A stretch of 30,271 bases of DNA, taken from assembly GCA_046349775.1 (NCBI GenBank), contig JAXMBS010000068.1, positions 1 through 30,271 of the forward strand. The letters run 5' to 3'. A program made the translations under genes and the position numbers. Source of the DNA: JAEUIG01 sp046349775. Lineage in GTDB: Bacteria > Planctomycetota > Planctomycetia > Planctomycetales > Planctomycetaceae. Shown here in pieces: positions 7,938 to 16,400 of the stretch. Numbering within the stretch: position 1 is the stretch's first letter; every line of letters starts with the position of its first letter. The notes under the pieces were generated by a model. The model ran no database searches, was not told the origin of the DNA, and saw only the letters and a program-made list of their open reading frames with translations.

Positions 7938-8268
7938 GCGGGAGTTGAGAGACGAGAGTCGCAGTAGTGGCTCGACTGTCGCTTCTTTCAGGCAGCGTGG
8001 AAATTCACCACGGAGAGCACTGCGGACACGGAGAGTGCTCCGCCAAAGATTTCTTCTCAGTGATCTCCAGTGCCTGCAGAATTCCTCGGTATCGCATCAT
8101 CCGCCGCGCTTCGGGCTAGTGGGCGAGACCTGACAAATACCGAGGTCGGACGAGTAGAGTGGGCTGAGTCCACCGACGGTCAAGCCGCGTGCCGCTCCTG
8201 GTGGGCACAGCCGCCCCTACTTCTGGAGCGCCCGCGCGCCTCCGCTTCGATCTCGCGAAACGTCGCCA
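7938..8268. other. Gene-free stretch with scattered repeat-like words
   Basis: No credible gene is seen. It holds a CACGGAGA-type word pair at about 8006-8040 (CACCACGGAGAGCACTGCGG). It also holds a TTCGGGCTAGTGGGCGAGAC segment at 8110-8129. At 8200-8220 it carries GTGGGCACAGCCGCCCCTAC, a sequence I associate with dispersed intergenic repeats in many bacteria. Part of it (8180-8268) may be the natural C-terminal tail of the sulfatase on the minus strand, see that entry. Confidence 0.5.
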
Positions 8269-9621
8269 TCATCCGCCCGACAACATCCGGATAGCGGCCG
8301 CAACATCCTGTTGCTCGGTCGGATCGGCCTCCAGGTCAAACAGCAGCCCGTCCGCCTTCGGCACTCCGGTCTGAGTCCCTGGAAAATCGGTCGGCTGATG
8401 CTGCTCATACGGCGCGAGCAGCGTCACCCCGTCTGGTGCGCGCGGATCGATCCACCGCTCATTCGGCTGACCGAACTGCTGTTCGCGCGATGCGTGCACG
8501 TGCAGCTTGAACCGGCCCATACGGATCGTCATGAGCTGGTTGCCTTGCATCGCAATCAGCGGACGCTCGGGATACGTGGCTCCCTCGGTCAGCACCGGCA
8601 GCAGGTCGCGACCGTCGATCACCCGGTCGGTCGGCACTGGCACGCCGGCCAGCTTGAGCAGCGTCGGAAACACATCGATCGTTCCGCACGGTTCGTTGAT
8701 CACCTGCCCGGCCGGAATCTGCCCCGGCCAGCGTACGATTCCAGGCACGCGAATCCCCCCCTCCCAGGTCTGCCCTTTCATCCCCCGCAGCCCGCCGGTG
8801 CTGCCGCCAAACCACGCGCCGTTGTCCGATAGAAACATCACCAGAGTCCGCTCGTCCAGCCCCAGTGACTTGAGCTTGTCCAGGACCTGTCCGACGCTGT
8901 CGTCCAGTTCTGCGAGTACGTCGCCGTACAACCCCGCGCCGCTCTGCTTGTAGAACTTCTCCGACGCCGCGATCGGCTTGTGCGGCATGGCGTGCGGCAG
9001 GTACAGCAGAAACGGCTGCTGCGCATGCCGTTCAATGAAATTCAGCGCACGGGCCGTGTACCGCTGCGTCAGCGTCGCCTGAACCACCGGGTACTCAACC
9101 ACGTTTGGCCCCTCCAGCAATTGGACCGGCCGCATGTCGTTGGAGTACAGGATGCCGAAGTATTCATCGAAACCCTGCCGCTGCGGGTAGAACTCGGGCC
9201 GGTGGCCGAGGTGCCACTTGCCGATGCAGGTCGTCACATAACCGACCGATTTGAGGGCTTCGGCGAGGGTGATCTCGCCGTCCGGCAGGCCGATGTCGTT
9301 GGCGTTTGCGTCCGGCGCCGGGTTCCGCCACACGCCATGCCGCCACGGATAGCGTCCCGTCAACAGAGTCCCGCGCGACGGCGCACAGTATGGCGTCGGC
9401 ACGTAGAGTTGCGTGAGCCGCACCCCCTCGGCTGCCATCCGGTTGAGCCGCGGCGTCTTGAACTGCGGATGCCCATAACATTCCAGATCGCCGTAGCCGA
9501 GGTCATCGGCGAACAGGATCACGAAATTCGGCCGCTGGACCACTTCGGCCCTCGCGTCCGCCGCCAGCAGCCCCCAGACGGCGACCATGGCCGTTACCGG
9601 TATCGTGCGTCGTGAGCACAT
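8269..9621 (-). CDS. Secreted sulfatase, formylglycine-dependent (S1 family), probable 3' frameshift
   Basis: A 450-residue sulfatase. The ATG at 9621 gives a signal peptide (MCSRRTIPVTAMVAVWGLLA, cleaved near ADARA-EVV). Metal ligands are in LFADDLGYGDLECYG. The formylglycine signature CAPSR lies in PYCAPSRGTLLTGRYPWRHG. GKWHLGHRPEFYPQRQGFDE, the HAMPHKPI motif and LSDNGAW supply the remaining active-site residues. The C-terminal DLEADPTEQQDVAA block is where such proteins normally continue with a short helix. Here the frame ends quickly (IRMLSGG), while another frame continues PDVVGRMMATFREIEAEA to a stop at 8180. A single missing base near 8290 explains this. Longer in-frame starts upstream (to 9876) have no signal peptide and overlap folC on the opposite strand, so they are rejected. 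The substrate is unknown. Confidence 0.9.
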   Translation of the reverse strand: MCSRRTIPVTAMVAVWGLLAADARAEVVQRPNFVILFADDLGYGDLECYGHPQFKTPRLNRMAAEGVRLTQLYVPTPYCAPSRGTLLTGRYPWRHGVWRNPAPDANANDIGLPDGEITLAEALKSVGYVTTCIGKWHLGHRPEFYPQRQGFDEYFGILYSNDMRPVQLLEGPNVVEYPVVQATLTQRYTARALNFIERHAQQPFLLYLPHAMPHKPIAASEKFYKQSGAGLYGDVLAELDDSVGQVLDKLKSLGLDERTLVMFLSDNGAWFGGSTGGLRGMKGQTWEGGIRVPGIVRWPGQIPAGQVINEPCGTIDVFPTLLKLAGVPVPTDRVIDGRDLLPVLTEGATYPERPLIAMQGNQLMTIRMGRFKLHVHASREQQFGQPNERWIDPRAPDGVTLLAPYEQHQPTDFPGTQTGVPKADGLLFDLEADPTEQQDVAAAIRMLSGG

Positions 9622-9812
9622 CGGAGACCCATTCCGCCCTGCGTCAGGCCGATTGTTCGAACTTAAGCCGCGCCAAGGTGTCTCATTCTGCGATGAGCCA
9701 TCGACATCTGCAATCGTCGTGCCTGCGGGCAATTCGACCACTACCCAGCCCCTCCAGCGACGATTAAGATTGCCGCGCCTGCGATTCGTGGATTTCCTTC
9801 GCCACCATCTCC

Positions 9813-11225
9813 GTGTCCCCCGTCTGTACAACGGTTGATCGTTTGCCGAACTGCGCCGCCCCGGGCGCCGGTCCATGGACCTACGCCAACGCGCTCGAAT
9901 TCCTCTACAGCCGCATCAACTACGAGCAGCTTCCGCGCGAGCAGTATTCTGCCGCCGGCTTCAAACTCGAACGGATGCAGGCCCTGCTCGACCGACTCGG
10001 CAATCCCCAGCGCAATTTCCCCGCCATCCACATCGCGGGCACGAAAGGGAAAGGCTCGACAGCCGCGATCAGTGCCGCAGTCCTCGAAGCGGCCGGCTAC
10101 CGCGTCGGCCTGTTCACGTCGCCGCACCTGACGCGGTTCGAGGAGCGGATGCGCGTCAATGGCCGGGAACCATCTCCCGATGACGTCGTCCGACTTGTCG
10201 GGGAGGTCGCCGTTGCGGCGGAGGAGCTGGCAGCGGAAGGGCCCGATCGACGTCCGACGTTCTTCGAGTTCACGACTGCCATGGCCTGGAAGTACTTCCA
10301 GCACGCCGGGGCTGAGGTCGTCGTGCTGGAAGTCGGCCTGGGGGGACGCCTCGACGCCACCAACCTCTGCCACCCGTCCGCCACGATCATCACCAGCATC
10401 AGTCGCGATCACACACAACTGCTGGGGGAGACCCTGGCCGAGATCGCTCGTGAGAAAGCGGGGATCATCAAGCCGGGAGTGCCCGTCCTCTCAGGAGTGA
10501 CTGACGCCCAGGCTGCTGCCGTAATCTCCCAAGCCGCCGACGAAGCCGGCGCGCCGCTCTACACCCTCGGTCGCGACATCCACTGTTGCGACGTCGTCCC
10601 AGACAGTTGCGTCAGCCTGTTGCCGCACTGGAGCGCCACAATCCGCACTCCCTGGCGCGAGCACCCGCCCCTGCGCATGCCACTTGCAGGCGAACATCAG
10701 GTCGCCAACACGGCCCTCGCTCTGGCCGCCGTCGATCTGTTCACGCAAGGTGGTCGGGTTCCGGCGGACGACGCCATCGCCGATGGCCTCAATGCCGTCC
10801 GCTGGCCGCTGCGCATCGAAGTGCTCCGCGACTCGCCGCTCGTGATCGCCGACGCCGCCCACAACACCGCTTCAATGTCGGCCCTGGTCAACACCCTCCG
10901 CAGTTTGTCTCCTGCGCGGCGCACTGCCATCTTTGCCGTGGCGCGCGACAAGGACATCGCCGACATGTTGCGGATCGCCGGCAGCTACTTCGACCACCTG
11001 ATCCTCACGCGATTCACCAGCAATCCACGGGCGACACCGGTTGCCGAACTGGCCACCATCGCCGACGACGTCGGCGTTCGTGATTTCTCCGCCATCGAAG
11101 CCCCTCAACACGCCTGGCGATCCGCGATTGCCAGTGCCAGCCCGCAGGAGCTGATCTGCATCACCGGCTCGTTCTTCCTGGGAGCGGAGTTGCGGGACGT
11201 GATTGTGAGCGGACAAGCAGGATAA
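9813..11225 (+). CDS. folC: Folylpolyglutamate synthase / dihydrofolate synthase
   Basis: A 470-residue Mur-ligase-type enzyme expected to add glutamate to dihydropteroate and/or folates. Visible motifs are TYANALEFLYSRINYE at the N-terminus, the ATP-binding P-loop GTKGKGSTAA at residues 76-85, LFTSPHLTRFEERMRVNG, VVVLEVGLGGRLDATNL, the SRDHTQLLGETLAEIAREKA segment and, in the C-terminal domain, IADAAHNTASM. The protein begins at a GTG at 9813. The first approximately 20 residues are not family-conserved, so a later start cannot be excluded. It is divergent from the sulfatase on the left, with 191 bases between starts and no clear promoter seen. Length and frame are normal. Confidence 0.93.
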   Translation: MSPVCTTVDRLPNCAAPGAGPWTYANALEFLYSRINYEQLPREQYSAAGFKLERMQALLDRLGNPQRNFPAIHIAGTKGKGSTAAISAAVLEAAGYRVGLFTSPHLTRFEERMRVNGREPSPDDVVRLVGEVAVAAEELAAEGPDRRPTFFEFTTAMAWKYFQHAGAEVVVLEVGLGGRLDATNLCHPSATIITSISRDHTQLLGETLAEIAREKAGIIKPGVPVLSGVTDAQAAAVISQAADEAGAPLYTLGRDIHCCDVVPDSCVSLLPHWSATIRTPWREHPPLRMPLAGEHQVANTALALAAVDLFTQGGRVPADDAIADGLNAVRWPLRIEVLRDSPLVIADAAHNTASMSALVNTLRSLSPARRTAIFAVARDKDIADMLRIAGSYFDHLILTRFTSNPRATPVAELATIADDVGVRDFSAIEAPQHAWRSAIASASPQELICITGSFFLGAELRDVIVSGQAG

Positions 11226-11231
11226 AAGAGA

Positions 11232-11315
11232 TTTGGTCGTCTTGTCGGCTGGTGGTCTGGTCTTGTTCCCTCGGCTCCTTTGATCCTCTGATCCTGTCAA
11301 CCTCCCATCCTCTGT
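11232..11315. repeat. Degenerate short-word repeat between folC and the SMP-30 gene
   Basis: The right half at about 11277-11315 has an 8-base period (GATCCTCTGATCCTGTC then CATCCTCT). The left half at 11232-11265 is made of GGTCGTC/TTGTCGG/TCTGGTC-type words. It fills the roughly 100 bases between the folC stop and the next ATG. Confidence 0.5.
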
Positions 11316-11328
11316 TCCGCCTCCCGCC

Positions 11329-12237
11329 ATGCTCACTGCCGCCGCCTCCATTGCCTTCACCGAGGGACCCGCAGCCGCCGCTGACGGCACAGTCTACTTC
11401 AGCGACATCATCAATAACCGAATCATGGCACTGGACCCCGGTGCGACGTCCCCCCACGTCTGGCGGCAGCCAAGTGGACGGGCGAACGGCCTGCTGTTCG
11501 ATCCTCAGGGACGGCTGCTGATCTGCGAAGGGAACGAATTCGGTCCGAACGACGGCAACCGCCGCCTGGCGCGGTACGACTTCCGTTCGCAGCAGCTGGA
11601 AGTGCTCTGCGACCGGTTCCAAGGCCGCCGGCTCAACTCTCCCAATGACGTCGCGTGCACCAGCGACGGTCACATTTATTTCACCGATCCGTGCTATGGC
11701 GATCGATCAACGATGGAACTTTCGCACGACTCGGTGTACCACATCCCGCCCGGCGGTCAGGCCGCACTTTCAATCTCCCAGCCCGCGATCCAGCGTCCCA
11801 ACGGAGTCGCCCTCAGCCCCGACGAACGCACGCTGTATGTCATCGACAGTTGCCCGATTGCCGGCGGCCACCGCAAACTGTGGGCGTTTGACCGCGCGCC
11901 CGATGGCAGTGTCGGCCGGCAGCGCCAGGTGTACGACTTTGCCCCTGGTCGCGGCGGCGACGGCATGGCAGTCGACCAGTCCGGCCTGCTCTTCGTCGCG
12001 GCGGGAATCAGTCACCCCCGCGGTCCGCACGAATCCGCCCTGAATCCGCCCGGGATCTATCTCATCACCCCCGGCGGCGAGTTCCGCGGGCGGCTCGACG
12101 TTGCGGAAGACGTGATCACGAACGTGACGTTCGGCGGCCCCGACCTGCGAACGCTCTACGTCACTGCCGGCAAGACGTTGTGGACAACCCGCGTCGAGAC
12201 GCCAGGGTGGGTCGTCCACCGGAGCGTCAATGGCTGA
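11329..12237 (+). CDS. SMP-30/gluconolactonase-like beta-propeller protein
   Basis: A 302-residue six-bladed beta-propeller of the SMP-30/gluconolactonase/LRE family, which hydrolyse sugar lactones using a divalent metal. Candidate metal ligands are Glu12 (AFTEGPAA), Asn158 (RPNGVALSPDERTLYVIDS) and Asp211 (GGDGMAVD). Their spacing matches the Glu/Asn/Asp triad of human SMP-30. The substrate-side asparagine is in LNSPNDVA (about 103-106). There is no clear signal peptide from the ATG at 11329, so it is probably cytoplasmic. The exact lactone substrate is unknown. It follows folC on the same strand, but a repeat block separates them. Its TGA stop (12235-12237) is part of the next repeat block. 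Confidence 0.87.
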   Translation: MLTAAASIAFTEGPAAAADGTVYFSDIINNRIMALDPGATSPHVWRQPSGRANGLLFDPQGRLLICEGNEFGPNDGNRRLARYDFRSQQLEVLCDRFQGRRLNSPNDVACTSDGHIYFTDPCYGDRSTMELSHDSVYHIPPGGQAALSISQPAIQRPNGVALSPDERTLYVIDSCPIAGGHRKLWAFDRAPDGSVGRQRQVYDFAPGRGGDGMAVDQSGLLFVAAGISHPRGPHESALNPPGIYLITPGGEFRGRLDVAEDVITNVTFGGPDLRTLYVTAGKTLWTTRVETPGWVVHRSVNG

Positions 12238-12352
12238 TGGTCAATTGTTAATGGTTAATGGTTAGCGGTCTGGAAATGCGGCTGAGGATGTCACTCAACG
12301 CTTCAATTCTGGCCAATTGACCATTGACCATTAACGATTGACCATTAACTCC
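12234..12352. repeat. Inverted pair of the 7-base GGTTAAT repeat
   Basis: The left arm at 12234-12268 is built on GGTTAATGGTTAATGG. The right arm at 12311-12352 is its reverse form (CCATTGACCATTAACG, repeated). The left arm begins in the stop codon of the SMP-30 gene. It lies in a gap of about 330 bases before the OmpH-like gene; the rest of that gap holds the promoter at 12411-12438 and no gene. Confidence 0.75.
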
Positions 12353-12410
12353 CTCTGCCAGCGACACTTGCCGCTGTGTGACCGGGCTTTCCAATCTGCG
12401 CAGGCTCGTA

Positions 12411-12438
12411 TTGACGCGTTTTACGGCGTGTGCATAAT
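12411..12438 (+). promoter_or_regulatory. Sigma-70-type promoter for the ompH-lpxC-lpxA segment
   Basis: The -35 box is TTGACG (12411-12416), followed by a 16-base spacer and the -10 box CATAAT (12433-12438). Each box matches 5 of 6 consensus positions. The start of transcription would be near 12445, about 125 bases ahead of the GTG at 12570. An AAAGGAG ribosome binding site lies at about 12553-12559. Confidence 0.6.
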
Positions 12439-12569
12439 CCCGCCCTTCCGGCAGGGACGCCGCCCCTGAATCGTGGCCGTTCTGCCGCTTCCCCGGTCCG
12501 ATCTGCCTGTCCAGAGCATGCGCGCGGTCGCGTGCGACTCGTTGGGTCCAGCAAAGGAGTGCGTACCCC

Positions 12570-13235
12570 GTGAAAAAGCTCATTGTCTGTCTGGCCTCCG
12601 CCGCCCTGGTGGCCGCCTGTGTGCTGGGCCCCCGCGTCGGCAACAGCCAGGAACGGCCTCGAACCGCCGCCGCCAGCGGCCCGGCCGCAGCCGCCGCCGA
12701 CACGCCGCACCAGGTCGGCCTGATCGACATGTCCTATGTCTTCAAGGAATACACCAAGTTCAAGACGATGAGCGACGAGCTCCGGTCCGAGGTGGAAGCC
12801 AGGACAACGAAGCCAAGCAGATGATCGCCGACGGCAGCTCCAGCGCAGCTCGCGAGCGGGACAATTTCGAAGGGACCGACTACACCGCCTCGAACAGCAG
12901 CCTGGTCGAAGTGCTACGACGGCATTGGAAACATTCAAGAAGACAGTTTAAGCGCGAGTTCATGCGGAAGGAAGCGGACATTTACAAGGCCGCGTCCTGC
13001 CCTGCTTTCCGACGTTGCTGTACGCCGAGTACCATGTCTACGCTGATCACGGTTTAATCGCGGGACGGTCGCGGACGCCGACAACCCGCGGGAGATTACT
13101 GGACAGCAGGCCGACCGGCCGGTCGCTCAATCGCTCGCAGGATGACATTTCCGAGCCGATCCTCACGTACCTGAACGGCCAGTACAAGAAGACAGCCACG
13201 CGGCCGGCTGCCGCAACGAAGCGCCTGCCACGCGG
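12570..13235 (+). pseudogene. OmpH/Skp-like periplasmic chaperone, reading frame broken by indels
   Basis: Skp/OmpH proteins hold unfolded outer-membrane proteins in the periplasm. The GTG at 12570, behind an AAAGGAG site, begins with a signal peptide (MKKLIVCLASAALVAACVLG). This is followed by an Ala/Pro-rich stretch and the family N-terminal strand VGLIDMSYVFKEYTKFKTMS. The frame is lost near 12800. Pieces in other frames continue in order: DNEAKQMIADG, FKREFMRKEADIYKA, YAEYH, and SQDDISEPILTYLNGQYKK, then a basic tail ending around 13235. At least four indels are required. Its position directly before lpxC and lpxA matches the usual genomic link between skp and lipid A genes. The 3' end is approximate. 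Confidence 0.75.
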
Positions 13236-13378
13236 ACCAAGTAACTGGCAGAACGACTTTGGGTCAGGCCACACGCGGATGGGCGCGTCCATCCGTGTGT
13301 TCGCGTGTCAGTCAGTGGGATTTCGTCGAAATGGTGGATAACACCTCGCACGATCCGCAGCTTCGTGGGGGACTGCTC

Positions 13379-14251
13379 ATGCTCGACCGACGGCAGCGCA
13401 CGCTCGCGCGACCGGCCCACCTGAACGGTTACGGGCTGTTTCACGGACATGACGTCGCCATGACGCTCTTGCCGGCCCCCGAGTATCACGGCATCGTCTT
13501 TCAGCGCGTCGACCTCGCTGCGCGCGTGCTGATACCGGCCCGCATCGAGTACGTCGTCCCTCAGCCTCGTCGCACGGTGCTCATGCGCCTGGGGGCACAG
13601 GTGGAGACCGTCGAGCATGTGCTGGCAGCATTGGCCGGACTGCAGATCGACAACTGCCTCGTCCAGATCAACGCCCCGGAGTGCCCCAACGGCGACGGCT
13701 CGGCCCAACACTTTGTGGAAGCCATTGATTCGGCCGGCTGCGTGACACAATCCGCGCCTGCCGCCATCGTACCGGTGTGCGAGTCCCTGTCGATCGAAGA
13801 TCCGGCCACCGGCGCCGCCTGGAGCGTCCGACCGACCGCTGATGACAGCCTGCGGATCGAGTACGAACTGCACGCCCCGTATCCCGGCTGCGACCGGCAG
13901 TCCTTCCGACTCGAAATCACTCCGGAATCATTCATCAGCGAATTGGCGACGGCCCGCACGTTTGTCCGCGAGTCGGAGGTCCAGGCCCTGCGGGCCATCG
14001 GTCTGGGGCGCCGCACGACTCCGCACGACCTGGTCGTCTTTGATGCCGACGGCCAGCCGATCCAGAACACCTTGCGCCGGCCGGACGAGTGCGTCCGCCA
14101 CAAGCTGCTCGATTGCCTCGGGGACTTTGCCCTCGGAGGCGGCCAATTGTCGGGCGATTTCCGTGCACGACGCACAGGTCATCGCCACAACCACGAACTC
14201 ATCCGCCAGATCAGATCCAGCCAGCTTGGTCAGCGCCGCCGCGCGGCATGA
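13379..14251 (+). CDS. lpxC: UDP-3-O-acyl-N-acetylglucosamine deacetylase
   Basis: The zinc deacetylase that commits UDP-GlcNAc to lipid A. With the ATG at 13379 the protein has 290 residues and starts RQRTLARPAHLNGYGLFHG, the usual LpxC beginning. A GGGGGA site precedes this ATG by six bases. An in-frame ATG at 13331 would add 16 residues that look non-conserved. Zinc ligands are visible: His80 in VETVEHVLAALAGLQIDN, His241 and Asp245 in ECVRHKLLDCLGDFAL. The catalytic histidine is His268 in RRTGHRHNHEL. These correspond to His79, His238, Asp242 and His265 of E. coli. No fabZ domain is fused to it. It lies 82 bases before lpxA on the same strand. Confidence 0.92.
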   Translation: MLDRRQRTLARPAHLNGYGLFHGHDVAMTLLPAPEYHGIVFQRVDLAARVLIPARIEYVVPQPRRTVLMRLGAQVETVEHVLAALAGLQIDNCLVQINAPECPNGDGSAQHFVEAIDSAGCVTQSAPAAIVPVCESLSIEDPATGAAWSVRPTADDSLRIEYELHAPYPGCDRQSFRLEITPESFISELATARTFVRESEVQALRAIGLGRRTTPHDLVVFDADGQPIQNTLRRPDECVRHKLLDCLGDFALGGGQLSGDFRARRTGHRHNHELIRQIRSSQLGQRRRAA

Positions 14252-14333
14252 CTTTTAAGCGTGTCGCGACACCTCCAGCGATCAAGCTGGCTGACGACAG
14301 ATTGCAGACCCTGATTACCTCCAGGAGCCAAGG

Positions 14334-15182
14334 ATGGCCACTGACATCTCACCCCTCGCCGTTGTCGATCCCCGCGCCGTCCTCGGCGCCGACGTGCGGA
14401 TTGGTCCCTTTTGCGTCGTCGGTCCCCAGGTCGTCCTCGGCGACCGGACAGTCCTCGACAGCCACGTCACGCTCGTCGGCCGCACGTCGATCGGCGCCGA
14501 CAACCGGTTCTGGCCGAACTGCGTGATCGGCGGCGAACCTCAGGACAAGTCCTACCACGAGGGAGACACGTCCGTTGTGATCGGATCCAGCAACCAGTTC
14601 CGCGAAGGTGTCACCGTCAACCGCGGCGCGAACAAAGAGGATGGCTGTACCCGCATCGGCAGTTGGAATCTGCTGATGTCCAACGCGCACGTTGCGCACA
14701 ACTGTCACATCCAGGACCACACGATTCTGGTCAACGGCGTCCTGTTGGGCGGACATGTCCACGTCCACGACCGCGCCATCGTCTCCGGCAACTCGTGCGT
14801 GCACCACTTCTCGACGATCGGCACACTGGCCTTCATCAGCGGGGGCTGCCGCGTCCCCAACGATGTCCCCCCGTACATGATGTGGGCGGGCAGCGACGAT
14901 CCCGGCGTCCGCACGATCAACCTCGTCGGACTGCAGCGTTCCGGCATGTCGGTCGATGCAATCACCCGCGTCAAGCTGGCCCACCGGCTGCTGTTCCGCG
15001 AACACAAGCCGCTCGACGCCGTCCGGGAACAGTTCATCGCCGAGTGCGGTCCGGATCTGCCGTCAGAAATGCAGACCCTGCTCGGCTTCCTGGAACTCCA
15101 GCGCGCCGGCCGCATGGGCCGCGGCCGGGAAGCCGTCCGCAAGCCGACGCCCGCTGCCGAACCCGTCCGACGTGCCGCGTAA
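14334..15182 (+). CDS. lpxA: UDP-N-acetylglucosamine acyltransferase
   Basis: The left-handed beta-helix acyltransferase of the first lipid A step, 282 residues. The N-terminal two thirds are hexapeptide repeats (from ISPLAVVDPRAVLGADVRIG through HIQDHTILVNGVLLGGHV). The catalytic histidine is His122 in SNAHVAHNC. The C-terminal helical domain starts after NDVPPYMMWAG (GLQRSGMSVDAITRVKLAHR). The ATG at 14334 has a good AGGAGCCAAGG site. The C-terminus has about 20 extra basic residues (RGREAVRKPTPAAEPVRRAA). It follows lpxC and precedes a Gfo/Idh oxidoreductase. Acyl chain length and donor preference cannot be read with confidence. Confidence 0.94.
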   Translation: MATDISPLAVVDPRAVLGADVRIGPFCVVGPQVVLGDRTVLDSHVTLVGRTSIGADNRFWPNCVIGGEPQDKSYHEGDTSVVIGSSNQFREGVTVNRGANKEDGCTRIGSWNLLMSNAHVAHNCHIQDHTILVNGVLLGGHVHVHDRAIVSGNSCVHHFSTIGTLAFISGGCRVPNDVPPYMMWAGSDDPGVRTINLVGLQRSGMSVDAITRVKLAHRLLFREHKPLDAVREQFIAECGPDLPSEMQTLLGFLELQRAGRMGRGREAVRKPTPAAEPVRRAA

Positions 15183-15190
15183 AGGCGGCT

Positions 15191-15320
15191 GTTGGTGATC
15201 AGCGATCGGTTTTCAGTGAGAAACGCTCGCAAACGCGACCCTCTCCGACCTCCGACCTCCGACCTCCGATTGCCGACCATCCATTACTGATAACCGATGA
15301 CCGACAACCGACAACCCTCC
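15191..15320. repeat. Three word-repeat blocks between lpxA and the oxidoreductase
   Basis: 15191-15220 contains GGTGATCAGCGATCGG words. 15242-15281 is a 7-base CCGACCT tandem (CCGACCTCCGACCTCCGACC). 15286-15320 is a 7-base AACCGAC tandem (GATGACCGACAACCGACAAC). The last block ends at base 15320, directly before the ATG of the next gene. The CCGACCT family is shared with the block inside mutL. Confidence 0.7.
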
Positions 15321-16400
15321 ATGTCCGACCTCCGACTCGCCGTCATCGGCGTCGGCGCCCTCGGCCGACACCACGCCCGCATCCTCTCCAAAATGGACGG
15401 CGTCAAGCTCGTCGCCGTCGCCGACCCCCGCCCGCAGCAGGCTCAGACGGTTGCCGAAAGCTGCGGCTGCGACTGGACCACCGACTACCGTACGCTGTTC
15501 AATCGCATCGACGCCGCCAGCATCGTCGTGCCGACATCGCTGCATCGCACCGTCGCCGCCGAACTGCTGCAGCGGACGATTCCTGTCCTCGTCGAAAAGC
15601 CGCTCGCTCCGACCGTCGAAGACGGGCAACTCCTCGTCCGGCTCGCCGCCGAGCATAAGGTGCCGCTGCAGGTCGGCCACATCGAACGCTTTAATCCCGC
15701 ATTCCAGCAGCTCGCCGCCGCCTGCGGCGCGCCGCGCTACATCCGCGCCGAACGCTTTAGCCCCTATGCCTTCCGCTCGATGGACATCGGCGCCGTGCTG
15801 GACCTGATGATCCACGACATCGACCTCACATTGTCTCTAGTCCGCTCGCCGCTGGTCGACGTGCAGGCGTTCGGCCTGTGCCTCGTCGGCGGTCATGAGG
15901 ACACCGTCCAGGCGCGACTGAAGTTTGCCAACGGCTGCATTGCCGACCTGACGGCCAACCGCGTCTGTCCAACGTTCTGCCGTACGCTGCAGGTGTGGTC
16001 CGACGCCGGCTGCTTCGTCGCCGACCTGCACCAGCGGCGCGTGACCGAATTCCGTCCCGGCGCCGCATTGCGGGCAGGCGAACTGCCCTACGAACTGGCC
16101 CAGCGTCCCGGCGCCGATATTGACTCGCTGAAGAAGCAGATGTTCGAGCGATTCTTCTCGGTTCAGCAGACGGATGCCTCGCAGGAGGATGCCCTGACGG
16201 CCGAGCTCTCAAGTTTCGTGACCGCCGTCCGTCGACACCTGCAGCCGGTTGTTGACGGCGTTCAGGGACTGGCCGCACTGCACGCCGCCGGCCGGGTTCT
16301 CGAAGCGGTCCGCACCCACGCCTGGGATGGATCCTCTGCGGGCCGCATCGGTCCGCACGCGCTGCTGCCGGAAGCACCCGCCTATCGCGCCGCGGCGTGA
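15321..16400 (+). CDS. Gfo/Idh/MocA family NAD(P)-dependent oxidoreductase
   Basis: A 359-residue sugar-type dehydrogenase. The N-terminal Rossmann motif is LAVIGVGALGRHHARIL. VADPRPQQAQ ends the second strand, and the family lysine is in VEKPLAPT. GHIERFNPAFQQL and MIHDIDLTLSLV are typical of the C-terminal substrate domain. An ATG 24 bases upstream (15297) is in frame but the extra codons come from the AACCGAC repeat, so 15321 is preferred. Proteins of this family encoded next to lpxA include GnnA, which oxidises UDP-GlcNAc at C3 for diamino-sugar lipid A. That is only a possibility here because no GnnB-type aminotransferase follows. Its stop overlaps the convergent DUF488 gene by 19 bases. 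Confidence 0.88.
   Translation: MSDLRLAVIGVGALGRHHARILSKMDGVKLVAVADPRPQQAQTVAESCGCDWTTDYRTLFNRIDAASIVVPTSLHRTVAAELLQRTIPVLVEKPLAPTVEDGQLLVRLAAEHKVPLQVGHIERFNPAFQQLAAACGAPRYIRAERFSPYAFRSMDIGAVLDLMIHDIDLTLSLVRSPLVDVQAFGLCLVGGHEDTVQARLKFANGCIADLTANRVCPTFCRTLQVWSDAGCFVADLHQRRVTEFRPGAALRAGELPYELAQRPGADIDSLKKQMFERFFSVQQTDASQEDALTAELSSFVTAVRRHLQPVVDGVQGLAALHAAGRVLEAVRTHAWDGSSAGRIGPHALLPEAPAYRAAA

Noticed and set aside
7945..8294. Small plus-strand open frames after prs
   Set aside because: They overlap repeat-like words, have no ribosome binding site and no recognisable domain.
12248..12938. Minus-strand open frames between the SMP-30 gene and the OmpH-like gene
   Set aside because: They overlap the promoter, the GGTTAAT repeat and the OmpH 5' region, and have no motifs.
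14411..15658. 415-codon plus-strand open frame across lpxA and the oxidoreductase
   Set aside because: It lies in another frame of two well-supported genes and spans the repeat block; the composition is Arg/Pro/His-rich.
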